From Corynebacterium incognita (GTDB lineage Bacteria; Actinomycetota; Actinomycetes; Mycobacteriales; Mycobacteriaceae), in assembly GCF_014217255.1 (NCBI RefSeq), contig NZ_CP059404.1, positions 310,001 to 374,000 of the forward strand: 64,000 nucleotides of DNA. The letters are read 5' to 3'. A program made the position numbers and the translations under genes. Shown piece after piece: positions 1 to 8,796 of this stretch (its first letter is position 1; the number at the start of each line of letters is the position of its first letter). A model generated the notes under the pieces. It did no database searches and was not told the DNA's origin. It was given only the letters and a program-made list of their open reading frames with translations.

Positions 1-357
1 GTGGCACGCCGCGCGGGCAGGGCGTCGATAAGCCCGGACGACATCCTCGCCATCGAACGCGAAGCCATCGACACCATCGCCCTGCAAGTACACCACCCGT
101 CCATGAAAGGGGTCCCCGACGGCCAGCGCAATGTCCTCCTCGCCATGGCACGGGTGATGGGCGAGGACAATCACCCCGTGGCGGTGGCGGACATCGCCGC
201 GGAGATGGGCAAAACCACCAAGGGCCTCAGCGACTCTCGGCACAAGCTCATCGCCCGGGACCTCATTGCGCCTGCCGGGTGGGGCGAGGTGGAGTTCGTG
301 CTGCCGTATTTTAAGGAATACCTCGGCAGTGGTGGCCGCACGTCGAAGCTGCACTAG
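1..357 (+). CDS. C-terminal part of an AAA-type ATP-binding protein (5' end outside window)
   Basis: The 118 visible residues are alpha-helical and end in what looks like a winged-helix domain (roughly residues 38-105: helix, a turn around AEMGKTTKGLS, a recognition-like helix, then a beta wing before VLPYFKEYL). This resembles the C-terminal domain of actinobacterial ORC/Cdc6-like AAA ATPases, which follows the nucleotide-binding part. No Walker motifs are visible, so the catalytic part should lie upstream of the window. The frame is open to base 1, where a GTG occurs, but I do not regard that as the true start. It ends 15 bases before the phzF-like gene on the same strand. The family call is by pattern only; a free-standing small winged-helix protein is the alternative. 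Confidence 0.5.
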   Translation: MARRAGRASISPDDILAIEREAIDTIALQVHHPSMKGVPDGQRNVLLAMARVMGEDNHPVAVADIAAEMGKTTKGLSDSRHKLIARDLIAPAGWGEVEFVLPYFKEYLGSGGRTSKLH

Positions 358-372
358 CTACACTATTAACCC

Positions 373-1263
373 ATGGAGCGCGAATATTTCGAGTTAGACG
401 TCTTTGGCACCGGCCCTTTTACCGGCAACCCTGTTGCCGTGGTGATGGGCGCGGATGATTTCACCACCGAGGAAATGCAGGCCATCGCCTCGTGGACAAA
501 TTTCTCAGAGACCACCTTCGTGCTCACGCCCACGGATCCGCGCGCAGACTACCGAGTGCGCATCTTCTCCCCCTACACCGAGTTCCCCTTTGCCGGGCAC
601 CCGACATTGGGCACGGCGCGCGCCTGGCGCGAGGCCGGCGGCGAGCCGCAGATCGCGGGCAACATCGTGCAGGAATGCGCGGTGGGGCTGGTGGAGATCC
701 AGGAAGAAACCATCCGCAACGCGCAGGAGCGCAAGGAGACTATCTTCTCCTTTGCCACCCCGGATCTGCAGCGCGGCGGCGAGGTGGACGACGCCGACCT
801 GGCGGCAATCATTCAGTCCTGCGGCCTCCAGCGTGACGACGTCGTAGCCGCGGTGTGGGGCGACAACGGCCCCGGCTGGATCATCGTGCAGCTGAAGAGC
901 GCCGCCGCGGTGCGGGAGGTCAAGGTCCAAGAAAATGCGATGAAATTCGGGCTCGTTGGCTTCGTTGCCGACGACGAGGCGGTGGACGAGGGCCCGCTGT
1001 ACGAGGTCCGCGCGTTTACCGGCACCCGTGAGGATCCGGTGACCGGCTCGCTCAACGGCGCGGTGGCGCAGTGGCTGCGCGAGCGTGATGAGGTCCCGGA
1101 GATCTACACCGCCATGCAGGGCAGTCAGGTGGGCCGCGCAGGCCTGGTGCACGTCTACGACGATGGCGCGAATATCTGGATTGGTGGCGCCGTGGACGTG
1201 CACGTGCGTGGCACCATGTTCCCGCACGCCAACTCGCTCAAGGAGGATGGCGCGGATGAGTGA
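373..1263 (+). CDS. PhzF family isomerase/epimerase
   Basis: This 296-residue protein has the PhzF fold signature. The N-terminal [15 protein letters not shown] is followed by FSETTF, whose Glu is the family's catalytic acid, then [12 protein letters not shown]. The second half contains [16 protein letters not shown], matching the other family motif. The length is usual for a two-lobed PhzF/diaminopimelate-epimerase-like enzyme. PhzF of phenazine producers isomerises a dihydro-anthranilate intermediate, but most homologues outside phenazine clusters have unknown substrates, and no phenazine genes are present here. The 3' end overlaps the following DUF2200 gene by 8 bases, so the two are probably translated together. 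Family confidence is high; substrate is unknown. Confidence 0.88.
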   Translation: MEREYFELDVFGTGPFTGNPVAVVMGADDFTTEEMQAIASWTNFSETTFVLTPTDPRADYRVRIFSPYTEFPFAGHPTLGTARAWREAGGEPQIAGNIVQECAVGLVEIQEETIRNAQERKETIFSFATPDLQRGGEVDDADLAAIIQSCGLQRDDVVAAVWGDNGPGWIIVQLKSAAAVREVKVQENAMKFGLVGFVADDEAVDEGPLYEVRAFTGTREDPVTGSLNGAVAQWLRERDEVPEIYTAMQGSQVGRAGLVHVYDDGANIWIGGAVDVHVRGTMFPHANSLKEDGADE

Positions 1264-1609
1264 GCACCGTATCTTCTCCATGCCTTTTGCCGAGGTGTAC
1301 CCGCACTACGTCAACAAGGCTGAGCGCAAGGGGCGCACGAAGGCAGAGGTACACGAGATCATCACGTGGTTGACGGGATATTCCGATAGTGACATCGCCG
1401 CCGTGGTGGACAACCGGGTCACCTTCCGGGACTTCTTCGCGCAGGCACCGGCTATGAACGCTAACCGGGAGCTCATTACCGGATCCGTGTGCGGCGTGAA
1501 GGTCCAGGAGATCGAGGACGACCTCATGCGCGAAATTCGCTACCTGGACAAGCTCATCGACGAGCTGGCACGCGGAAAGAAGATGGAATCCATCCTGCGC
1601 GCGGGCTAG
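1256..1609 (+). CDS. DUF2200 family protein
   Basis: A 117-residue cytosolic protein beginning [18 protein letters not shown], typical of the DUF2200 family, whose function is unknown. The start at 1256 is preceded by a strong Shine-Dalgarno AGGAGG at 1241-1246, and it overlaps the stop of the PhzF-like gene by 8 bases. A longer reading upstream would run through the PhzF gene in another frame and is rejected. The sequence is rich in charged helices ([21 protein letters not shown] near the C-terminus) and has no signal peptide or membrane segment. A seven-base gap separates it from selO, so PhzF-DUF2200-SelO may be one transcript. Confidence 0.85.
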   Translation: MSEHRIFSMPFAEVYPHYVNKAERKGRTKAEVHEIITWLTGYSDSDIAAVVDNRVTFRDFFAQAPAMNANRELITGSVCGVKVQEIEDDLMREIRYLDKLIDELARGKKMESILRAG

Positions 1610-1616
1610 AACTACA

Positions 1617-3014
1617 GTGGGGGTTGTGAAAGCACCCGTATTTACTCACGACTACGCCCTCCGCTTCCCTACGCTGACCGCGCCCAGCCACGGCGAGGAG
1701 CACCCCCGGCCGCAGCTGGTGGTACTTAATGAGGCCTTAGCGCTGGAGCTCGGCCTCGACCCGGAGTGGTTGGCCAGCCCCGCGGGCATCGACTTCCTGC
1801 TCGGCCACGGCGACAAGCCAGTGGCCATGGCGTATGCGGGGCACCAGTTCGGCCAGCTGAGCCCCGTGCTTGGCGACGGCCGCGCGCTCCTTCTCGGCGA
1901 ATGGCACACGCCTGCGGGTGACGTGGTGGACCTGCACGCGAAGGGTATCGGCCGCACCCCGTACTCCCGCCCCGGCTCGGACGGGCGTGGCACACTGGCC
2001 TCGATGCTGCGCGAGTACCTCCACTCCGAGTACCTGCACGCAGTCGGCGCGCCTACCGCCCGTAGCCTCGCAGTGATCGTGACGGGCATCGCGATCCAGC
2101 GCCAGGGCTTCGGCAGCGTGCCCGTCCAGCCCGCGGCAGTGGGTGTGCGGGCGGCGGCGTCACACCTGCGCATCGGCACGGTGCAATTCGCCGCGATGCA
2201 CCTGGGCGAACACGCCGTCAATGACCTGCTGGACTACGCGGCGCAACGCCACTATCCCGACGTTGCCAAGGAGCCGCACCCGCAGGAGCGCCGCCGCGAG
2301 CTGTTCCGGCGCGTCATGGAAACCCAGGCCGACACCGTGGCAAAATGGATGCGCCTTGGCTTCATCCACGGCGTTATGAACACGGACAACACCACGCTCT
2401 CCGGCGAAACCATCGACTTCGGCCCGTGCGCCTACGCCGAGAACTTCGACCTGGACACGTGCTACTCCTCCATCGACACCGGCGGGCGCTACGCCTTCGG
2501 CCACCAACCCGATATCGTGCACTGGAACCTGGCACAGTTCGCGCAGGCCATTGTGCCCTCACTCGGGCTGGACTGGGCACAAGAAGCCGTCGATTCCTTC
2601 CCCGCTATCTGGGCCCGAGCGCACGCGGCCGAACAAGCCCGTGCACTGGGTGTTTCGCCCGCGGACACCGAGATCCTTAACGGCTGGGACGAGGTGCTGT
2701 CCGCTCAGCACCCGGACCTCAATTCGGTACACCGCGCGCTTGCCGACGCCGATGAAGGAGCACTCCGCGACCTCCTCCAGGCCCCGGAATGGGTGGCGCA
2801 GTGGCGCGGCAAGGCAACGCCCCCGCGCAACCCCCGGCTCATCCCCCGCAACCTGCGGGTCGAGGAAGCTCTACAGGCGGCGACGAACGGCGACCTACGC
2901 AAGTTCAACGCCTTGTCCGGCGCGCTCCAGCAGCCCTTTGCTGAGCCCGACCCGATTTTCCTCCAGCCGAGCGGCGACGGCCTTGCGGGCTACCGCACCT
3001 TCTGCGGGACCTAA
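1617..3014 (+). CDS. selO: Protein adenylyltransferase SelO (YdiU/UPF0061)
   Basis: A 465-residue pseudokinase-fold protein close to the family length of about 480. SelO transfers AMP from ATP to Ser, Thr or Tyr of target proteins and acts in redox homeostasis. Visible motifs are GHQFGQLSPVLGDGRA in the N-lobe, GRTPYSRPGSDGRGTL, and HGVMNTDN followed by DFGPCAYAENFD (metal- and nucleotide-binding loop). A Cys in DFGPC and a Cys three residues from the C-terminus (TFCGT) match the pair known to form a regulatory disulfide in E. coli SelO; the terminal one corresponds to Sec in animal SelO. Start is GTG at 1617 or the in-frame GTG at 1626. The stop overlaps the convergent VOC gene by four bases. 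Confidence 0.93.
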   Translation: MGVVKAPVFTHDYALRFPTLTAPSHGEEHPRPQLVVLNEALALELGLDPEWLASPAGIDFLLGHGDKPVAMAYAGHQFGQLSPVLGDGRALLLGEWHTPAGDVVDLHAKGIGRTPYSRPGSDGRGTLASMLREYLHSEYLHAVGAPTARSLAVIVTGIAIQRQGFGSVPVQPAAVGVRAAASHLRIGTVQFAAMHLGEHAVNDLLDYAAQRHYPDVAKEPHPQERRRELFRRVMETQADTVAKWMRLGFIHGVMNTDNTTLSGETIDFGPCAYAENFDLDTCYSSIDTGGRYAFGHQPDIVHWNLAQFAQAIVPSLGLDWAQEAVDSFPAIWARAHAAEQARALGVSPADTEILNGWDEVLSAQHPDLNSVHRALADADEGALRDLLQAPEWVAQWRGKATPPRNPRLIPRNLRVEEALQAATNGDLRKFNALSGALQQPFAEPDPIFLQPSGDGLAGYRTFCGT

Positions 3015-3829
3015 AAGTCCGCGATCTGGATCTTCTTCATCGCCATGAGCTTGTCGTAAGCGTCGGGGCGCTCCATCAGCTCAGCAAGGTTATCGGGCAC
3101 GACTTGCCAAGACAGCCCGAAACGATCCACAAGCCAGCCGCATTGCTCGGCGGCCGGGACGTCGGACAGCGCTTCCCACATCGCGTCCAACTCGGCCTGC
3201 CCGTGCGCATTGAGCAACAGCGACGCACCGGTGCTGAAGCTAAAGTCTTGGGGCACACCAGAGTCCATCAAGGCGATGGGCTCGCCGGCGATTTCGATAG
3301 TGCCGTACAACAGCTCACCGGAAGAGGTGGGCACGAGGTCGCCCACCGCGGCGTCGGGAAGCGCGCCGGTATAAAACGTCGCGGCCTCCGTGCCGCGGCC
3401 TTGGGCTTCGCCACACAACATCAGGCATGGCTGCACACCGTTGTCCGCGGCAGCTCCGAAAACCTGCCAGCTCACGCCAAACTTGTCCTCCACCCACGCG
3501 TACTCCGCGGCGAAAGGATACTCCCCGAATTCCATGAGAACCCGGCCCTCGGCGGACAGTGACTGGGCCACCTCCCGCGCCCCAGATGGAAGGCGCAGGT
3601 GCAGGCTCAGCGACGGGTTCGGCCGAAACTGCGGACCGCCGTTAATGAAGGTAACCCGGTAACCGTAGAACTCAAGGTCCACGAGCAGCGTCCCGCCGAT
3701 TCGCGGGCCTGCCGGGTACCGCACATGGGCGGCGCAGGTGACGGCGGCGTCGCCAAGCACCTGCTGGTAATAGCCGACGATGTCCTCGCCGACCGCATCA
3801 GCCCAAAAATTGGGCACGACCTTCTGCAT
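3011..3829 (-). CDS. VOC superfamily protein, two glyoxalase-like domains (PhnB/3-demethylubiquinone methyltransferase-like)
   Basis: A 272-residue protein built of two tandem repeats of the vicinal-oxygen-chelate fold of the PhnB type. Repeat 1 begins VPNFWADAVGEDIVGYY and repeat 2 carries the paired LNAHGQAELDAMWEALS and CGWLVDRFGLSWQVVP; the corresponding pair in repeat 1 ends WVEDKFGVSWQVFG. The FG-x-SWQ signature occurs in both halves, which supports internal duplication. No metal-ligand set can be assigned with certainty and the reaction is unknown. The gene lies seven bases downstream of mqo on the same strand, so it is probably the last gene of an mqo transcript, and it converges with selO. 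Start is ATG at 3829. Confidence 0.8.
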   Translation of the reverse strand: MQKVVPNFWADAVGEDIVGYYQQVLGDAAVTCAAHVRYPAGPRIGGTLLVDLEFYGYRVTFINGGPQFRPNPSLSLHLRLPSGAREVAQSLSAEGRVLMEFGEYPFAAEYAWVEDKFGVSWQVFGAAADNGVQPCLMLCGEAQGRGTEAATFYTGALPDAAVGDLVPTSSGELLYGTIEIAGEPIALMDSGVPQDFSFSTGASLLLNAHGQAELDAMWEALSDVPAAEQCGWLVDRFGLSWQVVPDNLAELMERPDAYDKLMAMKKIQIADF

Positions 3830-3835
3830 CGCCCC

Positions 3836-5335
3836 CTACTGATCGAGCTTCAGAGTGGACTGGGTGAACTCCCACATCTCGTCGAACATCTTGCTATCGC
3901 GGCCGAGCTTGGTGCCGTACGACGGGACCATCTCGTAGATCTTGTCAGCCCACTCGATCATGTGCTCGCCGAAGCAACGCTCCAACAGCTCCAGCATCGC
4001 AGCCGGCGCGATGGAAGCGCCCGGGGACGCACCCAGCAGGCCGGCAATGGTGCCTTCCTGGTTGTTGATGGTGGCGGTGCCGAACTCCAGGGAGCCGAAC
4101 TTCGGGGCGTACTGCGGCTTGATCACCTGGACGCGCTGGCCAGCCACGACGGTCTCCCAGTCCTCCGGGCGGGCCGACGGCACGTACTCACGCAGCACCT
4201 CGACGCGATCCTCGAAGTCCTTCATGACCTCGGAGATCAGGTACTTGGTGAGATCGAATTCCTGCACCGCAACGCCCAGGTAGGAACCCAGGTTGGACGG
4301 GCGGATGGACTTGAACAGGTCGGTGTAGCTGCCCTTCTTGAGGAACTTCGGGCTCCAGCCGCCGTATGGGCCAAACAACAGGCCCTTTTGGCCGTCGATG
4401 ACGCGGGTGTCCAGGTGCGGCACGGACATCGGCGGAGCGCCGACCTTGGCCTTGCCGTAGACCTTGGCGTCATGCTGCTCGATGAGCTCCGGGTTCTTAG
4501 CGCGCAGCCACATGCCGGAAACCGGGAAGCCCGCGTAGCCGTGCACCTCAGACACACCCGCCTTGCGGAGCAGGTCCAGGGCGTAGCCGCCGGCGCCGAC
4601 GAAGACAAAGTTCGCGCGCACCACGGTGGTGTCGCCGGTGTGGACGTTCTTGGTGAAGATCTTCCACTTCTTGCCATCGCGCTTAATCTTTACGACCTCG
4701 TGGCCGTAACGAATCTCGGTACCCGCGGCCTTGGCGGCGGTGAGGAACTGCTTGGTCAGCGCACCGAAGTTGATGTCGGTTCCGACGTCGGTCCAAGAAA
4801 TGGCGACCTTCTCCTTGGAGTAGTCGCGGTCCTTGGCCATGAGCGGCAGCTTCTCGGCAAAGGTGGCCTCATCGTCGGTGAACTGCATGTCCGGGAACAT
4901 GTAGTTGTTGGACAGAGCCTCGTAGCGCTTACGCAGGTACGCGATCTGCTCATCGCCCTGAGCAAAAGACATGTGTGCTACTGGATTGAGGAACTCGCGC
5001 GGGTCCGTGAGGATGCCGTTGTTGAGCTGATGGGACCAGAACTGGCGAGAAATCTGGAACTTCTCGTTGATCGTCACAGCCTTGGTGATATCGATCTTGC
5101 CGTTCTTTTCCGGGGTGTAGTTGAGCTCGCACAGCGCGGAGTGACCGGTACCGGCGTTGTTCCACGGGGAGGAGGATTCCAGCGCGGGGCCGTCGAGACG
5201 CTCGAATACCATCTGGGTCCAGCTGGGTTCCAGCTCTCGCAGCATGGCGCCGAGCGTGGCGCTCATCACGCCAGCGCCGATAAGCGCTACATCGACCTCA
5301 TCAGAAACTGGTGCGTTCTTTTTAGGTGTGGACAC
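3836..5335 (-). CDS. mqo: Malate:quinone oxidoreductase
   Basis: A 499-residue FAD enzyme of the peripheral-membrane MQO family that oxidises L-malate to oxaloacetate and passes electrons to menaquinone; it is the main TCA-cycle malate oxidase in corynebacteria. The N-terminal dinucleotide-binding motif is VALIGAGVMSATLGAML, followed by SSPWNNAGTGHSALCELNYTP, a very conserved MQO segment. The C-terminal half has GTATINNQEGTIAGLLGASPGAS. Full length, no signal peptide. The start is GTG at 5335, preceded by AAGAGG about eight bases upstream. A likely -10 element TAAAAT (minus strand, about 5353-5358) lies close upstream, giving a short leader. The gene is divergent from the alpha/beta hydrolase gene. 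Confidence 0.97.
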   Translation of the reverse strand: MSTPKKNAPVSDEVDVALIGAGVMSATLGAMLRELEPSWTQMVFERLDGPALESSSPWNNAGTGHSALCELNYTPEKNGKIDITKAVTINEKFQISRQFWSHQLNNGILTDPREFLNPVAHMSFAQGDEQIAYLRKRYEALSNNYMFPDMQFTDDEATFAEKLPLMAKDRDYSKEKVAISWTDVGTDINFGALTKQFLTAAKAAGTEIRYGHEVVKIKRDGKKWKIFTKNVHTGDTTVVRANFVFVGAGGYALDLLRKAGVSEVHGYAGFPVSGMWLRAKNPELIEQHDAKVYGKAKVGAPPMSVPHLDTRVIDGQKGLLFGPYGGWSPKFLKKGSYTDLFKSIRPSNLGSYLGVAVQEFDLTKYLISEVMKDFEDRVEVLREYVPSARPEDWETVVAGQRVQVIKPQYAPKFGSLEFGTATINNQEGTIAGLLGASPGASIAPAAMLELLERCFGEHMIEWADKIYEMVPSYGTKLGRDSKMFDEMWEFTQSTLKLDQ

Positions 5336-5464
5336 CTGTTATACCTCTTCATTTTAGAATTCGGGAACAACAATTGGCATCTAGCTTACGCCTTAAATAA
5401 ATTAATGTGACATCACCACCACTGCCGGATGAAGATTTTTCACTTTTGGCTATCCTGGAAAACC
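5336..5464. promoter_or_regulatory. Divergent promoter region mqo / hydrolase
   Basis: AT-rich 129-base region between two diverging genes. On the minus strand a TAAAAT lies about 18-23 bases before the mqo GTG. On the plus strand TATCCT at 5451-5456 fits the actinobacterial -10 consensus TANNNT and lies eight bases before the hydrolase ATG, suggesting a leaderless transcript. TGTGACATCACC near 5406-5417 is a half-match to a CRP/GlxR-type site, too weak to call an operator. No convincing -35 was seen for either gene. Confidence 0.4.
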
Positions 5465-6448
5465 ATGGACTTGGTGTGGTGCAATGACATTCTCGGTGAC
5501 GATTTTCAGGTCACCTTCCTTCCGCTTGGCGACGACCCCGACGGTGAAACCCCCGTGCGCGCCGCACTCGTGCGTTACCAACCCGACGCGGCGGAGTCGC
5601 TCGCGGGGCGCCCCGCTCTGCTGCTGGTACATGGCATGACGGACTACTTCTTCCAAGAGCACGTCGCACACCATTACCACGAGCTGGGTTACGCGGTGTA
5701 CGGCTTAGACCTGCGCAAGTGTGGCCGCGCCCGCACTGAGGGTCAGCGCTGGCACTATGTGACGACGTTGGACCACTACTTCGTGGACCTCGAGGCAGCG
5801 TCCGATGCCCTGATGGCTGAGCACCCTCAGTGCACCATCATGGCTCACTCCACCGGCGGCCTCATCTGCGCACTGTGGCTCAACCACCTTCGCGAGACCG
5901 ATCCGGTACGCCACGGTTGGTTCCACGGCCTTATTCTCAACAGCCCGTGGCTGGGGATGATGGTTCCGCCGCAAGTGGAAAAGGCGCTGCGGCCGATCGT
6001 GACGTTCTTTGGCGGATACTTCCCTCGCCTCCCCTTGCCGGGCAAGGGCATGACTGGGTACGGAGAGTCCCTCCATGCCGCGCATCACGGTGAGTGGACG
6101 TACGATCTACGATTCAAGCCCCTGCCCGGCCACCCCAAGTATCTGGGTTGGCTACGCGCCGTGGTGCTCGGACAGGACAAGGTGCAGTCGGGAACAGTTG
6201 ATGTCGGCGTGCCCTTCCTCACACTTTGCTCGAACACCACTCGCCTGGGCAAGCCCTATTCTCCAGAAACCGATACCGCGGACGCCATCGTCGACGTTGC
6301 GGACATCAAACGTTTCGCGCCCATGCTTGGCGCCGCCGGCGAGCTACACCCTCTGCAAGGCGCCCGCCACGACGTCTACTTATCCCTCCAGCCGGCCCGC
6401 GAGGAAGCTTTGCGCGTGACGGATCGTTGGCTTAAGCAGAACCAATAA
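5465..6448 (+). CDS. Alpha/beta hydrolase (serine aminopeptidase S33 / lysophospholipase-like)
   Basis: A 327-residue alpha/beta hydrolase. HGMTDYFF holds the oxyanion-hole region, MAHSTGGL (GxSxG-type AHSTG) holds the nucleophile Ser, and GARHDVYLS near the C-terminus holds the catalytic His in the usual last-helix position. The closest general resemblance is to monoglyceride lipases and lysophospholipases. No signal peptide is visible, so it is probably cytosolic; the substrate is unknown. I chose ATG at 5465 because a TATCCT -10 sits eight bases upstream and MDLVWCND reads as a plausible N-terminus; an in-frame ATG at 5429 would add 12 residues but has no ribosome binding site. mtr follows after 13 bases, so the two probably form an operon. 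Confidence 0.82.
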   Translation: MDLVWCNDILGDDFQVTFLPLGDDPDGETPVRAALVRYQPDAAESLAGRPALLLVHGMTDYFFQEHVAHHYHELGYAVYGLDLRKCGRARTEGQRWHYVTTLDHYFVDLEAASDALMAEHPQCTIMAHSTGGLICALWLNHLRETDPVRHGWFHGLILNSPWLGMMVPPQVEKALRPIVTFFGGYFPRLPLPGKGMTGYGESLHAAHHGEWTYDLRFKPLPGHPKYLGWLRAVVLGQDKVQSGTVDVGVPFLTLCSNTTRLGKPYSPETDTADAIVDVADIKRFAPMLGAAGELHPLQGARHDVYLSLQPAREEALRVTDRWLKQNQ

Positions 6449-6461
6449 GAAGGAGAGCTTC

Positions 6462-7835
6462 ATGACCCAGGTGGATGCCCACTACGACCTCATCATCGTC
6501 GGTACCGGCTCCGGCAACTCGATCCCGAGCCCGGAATTCGATGACAAATCCATCGCCATCGTAGAGAAGGGAACGTTTGGCGGCACCTGCCTGAACGTGG
6601 GCTGCATCCCGACCAAGATGTTCGTGTACGCGGCGGACACCGCTGTAGCCACGCGTTCTGCAGACAAGCTGGGCCTGTCGGCTGAGGTGACCGACGTAGA
6701 TTGGAAAGCCATGGTGGAGCGCATCTTTGCCAACCGCATTGACAAGATCGCGGCCGGTGGCGAGGAGTACCGGCGCGGCCCGGAAACCCCCAATATCGAC
6801 GTCTACGACGAGCACGCGCGCTTCGTCGCGCCGAAAACTCTGCGCACCGGCGACAAGGTCATTTCCGGCGAGCAGATTGTCATCGCGGCCGGCTCACGCC
6901 CCATGCTGCCGGACGTGTACGCGCAGGCACGCCAGGCGGGCCTGCCGGTCTACACCAGCGACGACATCATGCGCCTCGACGAGCAGCCGCGCCGACTCAT
7001 CGTGGTGGGCGGCGGATTCATCGCTATGGAGTTCGCCCACGTCTTTGACGGCTTAGGCACCGAGGTCACCATCGTCAACCGGTCGGAGCCTCTGCTGAAG
7101 TTCCTCGACGCCGACCTCGCTGAGCGCTTCAACGCCGTGACGCGAGAGCGTTTCGACGTCCGGACCGGCGTCACCGCCACGGCCGTCTCCGAATCCGGCC
7201 TCACCCTCTCCGATGGCACCACACTAGAAGCCGACGCCATCCTCGTGGCCACCGGCCGCATCCCCAACGGCGACCACATGGACCTGCACCTAGGCGGCGT
7301 CGACATGCTTGACGACGGCCGCGTCAAGGTCGACGAGTACGGACGCACGACCGCCGAAGGCGTGTGGGCGCTGGGTGATGTCTCCTCGCCTTACATGCTC
7401 AAGCACGTGGCCAACGCTGAGCAGCGCGCGGTATCGCACAACCTGTTGCACCCGGAGGATTTGCGGTCGATGCCCCACGAGTTTGTTCCCTCCGCAGTGT
7501 TTACGAACCCGCAGATTGCCACCGTGGGCATGACGGAGAAACAGGCCCGCGAGGCGGGGCACGACGTGACGGTGAAGGTGCAAAACTATGGCGACGTTGC
7601 GTACGGCTGGGCGATGGAGGACTCCACGGGCGTCGTGAAGCTGGTGGCTGACAAGAAGTCTGGGCGTCTGCTTGGCGCGCACTTCTTTGGCCCACAGGCT
7701 TCGACGCTCATCCAGCAGCTCATCACGGTCATGGTTTACGACATTGACCTGCGGGATTTCGCGCGGAAGCAGTACTGGATCCACCCTGCTCTCCCCGAGG
7801 TGACGGAGAACGCTATTCTCGGTTTGGAGCTGTAG
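6462..7835 (+). CDS. mtr: Mycothione reductase
   Basis: A 457-residue class I pyridine nucleotide-disulfide oxidoreductase that reduces mycothiol disulfide with NADPH, the actinobacterial counterpart of glutathione reductase. The redox-active disulfide is in GGTCLNVGCIPTKMFVYA; the KMFVYAAD continuation is characteristic of mycothione reductase rather than lipoamide dehydrogenase. FAD motif YDLIIVGTGSGNS at the N-terminus, NADPH motif LIVVGGGFIAMEFAHVF near residue 180, ALGDV FAD contact near 305, and the His-Glu dyad region YWIHPALPEVTENAIL at the C-terminus. It is preceded by AAGAAGGAGAG and an ATG at a normal distance. The neighbourhood (mqo-mtr-map) matches other Corynebacterineae, including Rv2855 in M. 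tuberculosis. Confidence 0.96.
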   Translation: MTQVDAHYDLIIVGTGSGNSIPSPEFDDKSIAIVEKGTFGGTCLNVGCIPTKMFVYAADTAVATRSADKLGLSAEVTDVDWKAMVERIFANRIDKIAAGGEEYRRGPETPNIDVYDEHARFVAPKTLRTGDKVISGEQIVIAAGSRPMLPDVYAQARQAGLPVYTSDDIMRLDEQPRRLIVVGGGFIAMEFAHVFDGLGTEVTIVNRSEPLLKFLDADLAERFNAVTRERFDVRTGVTATAVSESGLTLSDGTTLEADAILVATGRIPNGDHMDLHLGGVDMLDDGRVKVDEYGRTTAEGVWALGDVSSPYMLKHVANAEQRAVSHNLLHPEDLRSMPHEFVPSAVFTNPQIATVGMTEKQAREAGHDVTVKVQNYGDVAYGWAMEDSTGVVKLVADKKSGRLLGAHFFGPQASTLIQQLITVMVYDIDLRDFARKQYWIHPALPEVTENAILGLEL

Positions 7836-8033
7836 CGTTACGTGACAAGAATCACTTTTCGAAATTGAGGGCCAAACACTTCCTGTTTATGCAGGTCGAC
7901 GCATTTATTTAAAATGCAGGGTTTTCGCCTAGCTTGAGAGAGCATTCCCAAACCATGAGCTTTTGGTTATGGTGTCGTGTGAACACCGGTGTTTCAGCAA
8001 TTTGTACACAACCCGAAAGTTTGAGGATTTACA

Positions 8034-8414
8034 ATGCGTTCATTCCGTACCGCAGCTGTTGCAGGCGCCACCGCCCTGGCAGTGGCATTCGGCGGCACCA
8101 CCGTAGCCGGCGCCCAGACCGCTGGCGACGCAGACGCGATCGAGGTCCACGAGGACACCACCGTCACTGGTGGCGCTAACGACAACGGTGAGACCGGCGG
8201 CTCCCTCTCTTCCAAGATTGGCTCCACGACCGACGCCACCGACCCGGCTAACGGCACCGCCATCTTCGGCTCCTCCAAGGAAGGCTTCGGCGAGCAGCCG
8301 GCGTGGGCAAAGATCATGTACGGCGCGACCATCCTGGGTGTAGTAGGCACCTTCATCGGCGCTATCGTCGGCCCGATCTACAACTACATCCACCACGGCC
8401 CGCACCACTTCTAA
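8034..8414 (+). CDS. Small secreted protein, first of a paralogous pair
   Basis: A 126-residue precursor with a Sec signal peptide: MRSFRTAAVAGATALAVAF followed by an AGAQ cleavage site near residue 28. The mature part is acidic and rich in Gly, Thr and Asp for about 65 residues. Then comes a hydrophobic, Gly-rich segment (IMYGATILGVVGTFIGAIVG, about residues 95-115) ending in NYIHHGPHHF, a His-rich tail. It has no recognised domain. GAGGA precedes the ATG. The next gene, 28 bases away, encodes a protein with the same plan, so the pair arose by duplication and is co-transcribed. A pair of putative secreted proteins at this mtr-map position is, as I recall, conserved in corynebacteria. A membrane-anchored or membrane-inserting surface peptide is a reasonable inference; function unknown. 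Confidence 0.8.
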   Translation: MRSFRTAAVAGATALAVAFGGTTVAGAQTAGDADAIEVHEDTTVTGGANDNGETGGSLSSKIGSTTDATDPANGTAIFGSSKEGFGEQPAWAKIMYGATILGVVGTFIGAIVGPIYNYIHHGPHHF

Positions 8415-8442
8415 GCTCTCAAGGAAAGAAGGAACAAATACA

Positions 8443-8796
8443 ATGCGTAACTTCCGTAAGGCTGCCGTTGCAGCAGCTACTGCACTGACCGTCGGCATGG
8501 CCGGCACCACCGTTGCTTCCGCTCAGTCCTCCGTGACCCAGCTGGGTCAGGACTGGGGCGCCTACACCGTTGAGGACGGCCAGGCCGTCGTCAAGGATGA
8601 GAACCAGGTGACCGGCGCCGAGCTGTGGGGCACCGAGACCGCCGACGACGTCCCGGAGTGGGCATCCAAGTGGAAGACCGCCACCATCATCGGCGCGGTT
8701 GCTTCCGGTATCGGCGGCGTGATTGCTGCGTACAACTACGCGGTGTACAACAACATCATCCCGCAGCACTTCCTGGATCCGATTTTCCGCCGCTAA
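8443..8796 (+). CDS. Small secreted protein, second of a paralogous pair
   Basis: A 117-residue precursor starting [18 protein letters not shown] with a signal peptide cleaved near ASAQ (about residue 28). The mature protein is about 89 residues. A polar N-terminal stretch is followed by [17 protein letters not shown] and a Gly/Ala-rich hydrophobic run ([20 protein letters not shown]), ending in HFLDPIFRR. The alignment with the upstream protein is clear in the signal peptide (MR-FR-AAVA-ATAL-V) and in the layout of the C-terminal hydrophobic segment, but the middle has diverged. AAGAAGGAA supplies a Shine-Dalgarno. The stop overlaps the convergent map gene by a few bases. No function can be assigned. 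Confidence 0.8.
   Translation: MRNFRKAAVAAATALTVGMAGTTVASAQSSVTQLGQDWGAYTVEDGQAVVKDENQVTGAELWGTETADDVPEWASKWKTATIIGAVASGIGGVIAAYNYAVYNNIIPQHFLDPIFRR

Noticed and set aside
3599..5410. 603-codon plus-strand open frame opposite mqo
   Set aside because: It is antisense to the strongly conserved mqo and the VOC gene; long antisense frames are expected in high-GC genes.
5406..5417. CRP/GlxR binding site between mqo and the hydrolase
   Set aside because: Only the TGTG half matches; the second half is CCAC rather than CACA.
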